A stretch of DNA of 64,000 nt from Dipteris shenzhenensis (lineage: Eukaryota > Polypodiophyta > Polypodiopsida > Gleicheniales): assembly GCA_047967505.1 (NCBI GenBank), contig CM106538.1. One strand, written 5' to 3'. The notes beneath the pieces were generated by a model. That model was not told the DNA's origin. It did not search any database and was given only the letters and a program-made list of their open reading frames with translations. Positions 25,401-29,821 of the stretch are shown piece by piece. Every line of letters begins with the position of its first letter. The stretch's first letter is position 1. A program made the translations under genes and the position numbers.

Positions 25401-28400
25401 ATCCCGTAGAAGGCACGGAGTTTCTGAGGAGTCCAGGCTCTGACATCTTGGGGGAGGGGCCAAGACAGGGGGGGCCTGAGGATCACAATCAGTCTGAAGC
25501 GTTTGGTGGCGCAGCGCCACCGCAGGCGCACGTCACCCTCGGACCACTGAGTCTCGAGAAGCTGCCCACCGGACGGGCCTATCCAGGAGCAAACCTGAGC
25601 ATGCGTCTGCTCCCTGAGAGCCTCCCAGACCGAGTCGTCTGTCCAGGTCTCGGTGCCGTCGCTAAGGAACGTGAAAGCAAAGCTAGGGCCATCCCTAGGG
25701 GCCAAGGCGGCTATCTTCCCATCCGCCCCTTTGCGGAGCAGGAAGATACTGATCCTGAACCCGAGATGATTGTTGCTCTGTCAGGATGACGCGGTAGGCA
25801 TCTGGAGAGGGAGGGACCGTCTGGGCCTCCGGTTCCGGGCAGGGAGCCGCCATACCGCCAAGACAAACTGCGAGGCTTCCGATGAGGAAGAGGCTGCCAC
25901 CCAAAAAAGGGGGGGGGGGGGGGGAGAAGCGGGAGGGTGGAGCCTGGGTGTGGCGGGAACGGAGGTGGCGCGGGGTGGAGGCGTGGAGGCGGAGAACGGG
26001 TGAGGTGGGGAGGCGGGAGCGGAAGCGGGGGCGGGGGAGAGGCGGAGCGGGGCGAGAGGGCGGACGGAGGGGCGGGGTGGAGCGAATGGGCGGGGGGAGG
26101 GGGGGCGGGGGTGAAGGCGGGAGGGGAAGGCGAGGGTGGAACGGGAGGGCGGAGAGGCGAGAGGGGGCGGGGGCAGGAGGCGAGGGGTGAGGGGGCGGAA
26201 TGGGAGGCGGGGGTGAGCGGAACGGTGGAGGGCGGGGGTGGAGCGTGGCGAGGGGGGGCGGAGCGAAACGGGGGTGAGGCGGGGAGTGAGGGGTGAGGGC
26301 GGGGGGGGCTGCGGTGAGGGGGGGGAGAGACGGAGGTGCGAGGGGGGGGGGTGAGGACGAAGGGCAGGGGTGAGGCGGAGGAGGGGCGGGTGTGGCGAGG
26401 GAGGGCACGGTGGCAGCAGCGGGTGAGGGGAGGTGAGGGCGGAGGGGTAGGGGCGGGAGAGGGCGCGAGGCAAGGAGGGGCTAGGGGGAGGTAGAGGTAC
26501 GGAGGGGGAGGGGAAGCTCGCAGGAGCTCGAAGAGTTGTTCTCGATTGGCAATGAGTTTCAGAATCACATATGGGGATGCCCTTCTTCAAAACCCCCACC
26601 CAATTTTGAAGGACAGGAGCTGAAGTGGAAGCCTGTCCTGGTGAAGGAGAAGAAGCATCCACCAGATTGAAAGGGGCGTTGCTTCAAAACAACCACCTTC
26701 TTAGGCTGTTGAAAACCATCCCGATCTGTTCCCACAGATTCCTTCATCTTCTCTTTTTCTTTTTCTTTTCCTTTTCCAGCAAGTGATTGCACCTGATTGA
26801 TTGATTTGGCATTCTTTGCTCCATTTCTATTTGCTGTCTTAGCTTGCAAATTCTCATTCTTTTCCCGTATCTGGGGCGGTAAGGCATTGGGAGGGGGTTG
26901 ATGTAGAACCATTGGGCATTCAGAGGCTAGATGCCCAAACTTGTGGCAGGCAAAACAAGCTCCTGCAAACACACCCCATTTCAATTCAAAATACTTTTTT
27001 CCCAATTGCACTCCCTCAACTTCCACTGCAATAGAAGGAGGGGTGGGTGAATCAGTGTCCCAGAGAATGCAGAACCTGTTACGGTTTCCCATAGGACGCG
27101 GAGGACAAATGACCTGTCCCAAAGTAGCAGCCAGACCAGGCAATTCTTCGTGCATATAGTCTGGGAAGTTAACAACCTCAACCAATACGGGACAATGATG
27201 GCGTATTAGACTTTGATACTCCTTGTTTGGGGACCAAGGCATAGCATGTACCATCTGCTTCTCGTAAAAAAGGGGAGAAAGCTCAAGTAACCTCTGCTTG
27301 CATAAAGCATCTGATAAATGCACCTCATAAAAGCCTCTAGATGCAATATATACTCCCTCTACAAAGAATCCTCCAAGGATGGACTTAATCCACTGTCCGA
27401 CATCACTGGCTGCTGGGATTCTTCCTGGAAAGAAAATTATAACCGCGGTTTGAGATAACTTTCTGAGAGGATTCACGAGGGAGGGCAATTTCAATTTGTA
27501 CGTGACCTCTAGAACTGGTTTGCCCCATTCCTGTCGTGACTGTTGAAAGTCATCCTTGAGAGTATCAAACACATATTGAGCTTCCATAGTAAGTTCAGCA
27601 TCTTGTGTTGCAGGCTGTGAAGAGCGGCGCTTAGCATCTGCAGATCTTTCTTGTCGAGCATATGTACTAACATCCCAACCTGAAGCCATGATTGAAATAC
27701 GACAAGGCAAGAGGGACTGTACGGAGAAGTATAGAATCAGAAGTAAGCGAGACACAGGAGTGTACGGAAAAGCACGGGCGCGAGAACTCGGGACTGTACG
27801 GGAAATGTACTGGATTGTACGGACCAGAGCAAACTGTACGAAGGTACAGATGAGGCTGTACGGAAAAGAGCAGATTGTACGGAAAGAGCAGACTGTACGG
27901 GGAAGAGCAAACTCTACGAAAACAGGAGGTAGAGCTGTATAGATGTACGTAAGGTGCAAAAGGGCACAAAAAGGACTGTACGGAAATGCACAGAAGCAAG
28001 ACCCAGAAATCGTACGAAAAGATGCGGGATTACATAGACTGTACGGAGAAGCCTGGATTGTACGGGGACTATTTCAACGGGACTGTACGGAAAGGCCTAG
28101 ATTGTATGGAGATGCAAAAGGGGACGAAAAGGACGGTACAGTACGGATATACCAACGAGGCTGCTAGGACGCACAGAATGCAGACTTCAGAAGGGTACGG
28201 CGATGCAAACAGCCACGGATATGTACGGCCGTACGGAGTCGCGGACAATAGGGGAGCCTGTACAGGAATCCTTAGCGAGGCTGGAGAGCAGAGGCCGCTA
28301 CCACACACACACACACACTACGCGCAGACACACACACACACTTTTCTTTTAAAAAAGTAAAATCCAGTGCAGTGTATTTATATTCTCATAAATTTACAAG

Positions 28401-29788
28401 ATGGGAAGTCTCCAAAATGGAGAGTATCCCAAATATCAGAAACATAAAAAGAAAAGCTCTATGCAAGAAGCATGTATATCACCCTCATGGCAGGCATCAT
28501 ATAAGGATTGCCACAATGAGGCTCGGAAAGATTCATATGACTTGTGAATCTGCCGACCCAAGTATGCCAAATTATGCTCACTCCAGATTGTCCAAAGAGC
28601 CCAATATCTCACCCATGAGAGAAATAGTGAATAGTGAGACAAAGACCTCATAAATCTGCCAAATAACCAAAAATGTTTCCCAAATCTGTGACTCAGGAAA
28701 CGGAGCCGAAGATGATCTGAAATTCTCCCAAGGAGGTTCCTAGAACATAGGCAGTGCCAAAGCAAACGAGGGACAATCTCTGAAGGAGCCTGACATCTAA
28801 ACATGTGGATGGTGTAATGTGACATTTGGTAAGTGTCACACACACACTTTTTTTTTTTTTGGTAAAATCCAGTGCATTGTATTTATATTCTCATAAATTT
28901 ACAAGATGGGAAGTCTCCAAAATGGAGAGTATCCCAAAGATCAGAAGCAGAAAAAGAAAAGCTCTATGCAAGAAGCATGTAGATCACCCTCATGGCAGGC
29001 ATCATATAAGGATTGCCGCAATGAGGCTCGGAAAGATTCATATGACTTATGAATCTGCCGGCCCAAGTATGCCAAATTATGCTCATTCTCCAGATTGTCC
29101 AAAGAGCCCAATATCTCACCCATGAGAGAAATAGTGAGTATTGAGACAAAGACCTTATAAATCTACCAAATAACCAAAAATGTTTTCCAAATCTGTGACT
29201 CGGAAAACGGAGCTGAACACACACACACACACACACACACACACTTTTTTTTAAAAAAATACATACACACACACTTTTTTTTTTTTTGTAAATCCAGTGC
29301 AGTATATTTATATTCTCATAAATTTACAAGATGGAAAGTCTCCAAAATGGAGAGTATCCCAGAGATCAGAAACATAAAAAGAAAAGCTCTATGCAAGAAG
29401 CATGTATATCACCCTCATGGCAGGCATCATATAAGGATTGCCGCAATGAGGCTCGGAAAGATTCATATGACCTGTGAATCTGCCGACCCATGTATGCCCA
29501 ATTATGCTCACTCCAGATTGTCCAAAGAGCCCAATATCTCACCCACGAGAGAAATAGTGAGTATTGAGACAAAGACCGCATAAATCTACCAAATAACCAT
29601 AAATGTTTCCCAAATCTGTGACTCGGGAAACGGAGCCGAAGATGATATGAAATTCTCCCAAGGAGGTTTCTAGAACCCGGGCAGTGCCAAAGCAAATGAG
29701 GGACAGTCTCTGAAGGAGCTTGACATCGTAAACATGTGGATGGTGCAATGTGACGTTTGGCAATTGTGATTCCCATTGACAATGTGCC

Positions 29789-29821
<33 letters not shown>

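Larger units (their letters stand above)
20736..26557 (-). mobile_element. LINE D: full-length beta LINE with 15-bp TSD
   Basis: 5,822-bp minus-strand element inside LINE B ORF1. Poly(A) shows as T's at 20736-20744, followed by 3' UTR, ORF2 (25184-20859), ORF1 ending at 25181, and a G/C-rich leader to 26557. Perfect 15-bp duplications TTCAGAATCACATAT flank it (20721-20735, 26558-26572), typical of target-primed reverse transcription. ORF2 is one frame broken only by four TAG codons, so this is the best preserved beta copy here. Confidence 0.95.
16571..28341 (-). mobile_element. LINE B: full-length alpha LINE, interrupted by LINE D
   Basis: Minus-strand LINE: 5' leader 28301-27690, ORF1 27689-26573 continuing at 20735, ORF2 20590 to about 16660, 3' UTR and poly(A) at 16583. 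LINE D occupies 20736-26557. Without it the element is about 5.9 kb, the usual plant LINE length. Both ends abut (CA)n: 16571-16582 at the 3' side and 28302-28341 at the 5' side. ORF2 is abnormal: an ORF1 segment lies in frame between EN and RT (19727 to about 19170). At least two frameshifts break ORF2. Confidence 0.85.

Noticed and set aside
25695-26662. Three overlapping 230-290-codon proline-rich minus-strand frames
   Set aside because: All three frames are open because of the G/C-skewed LINE D leader. Pro/Ser/Arg composition only.
28200-28330. CGTACGG sites as restriction-modification or origin iterons
   Set aside because: They belong to the leader of a plant LINE. A transcription-factor site array is the simpler reading.
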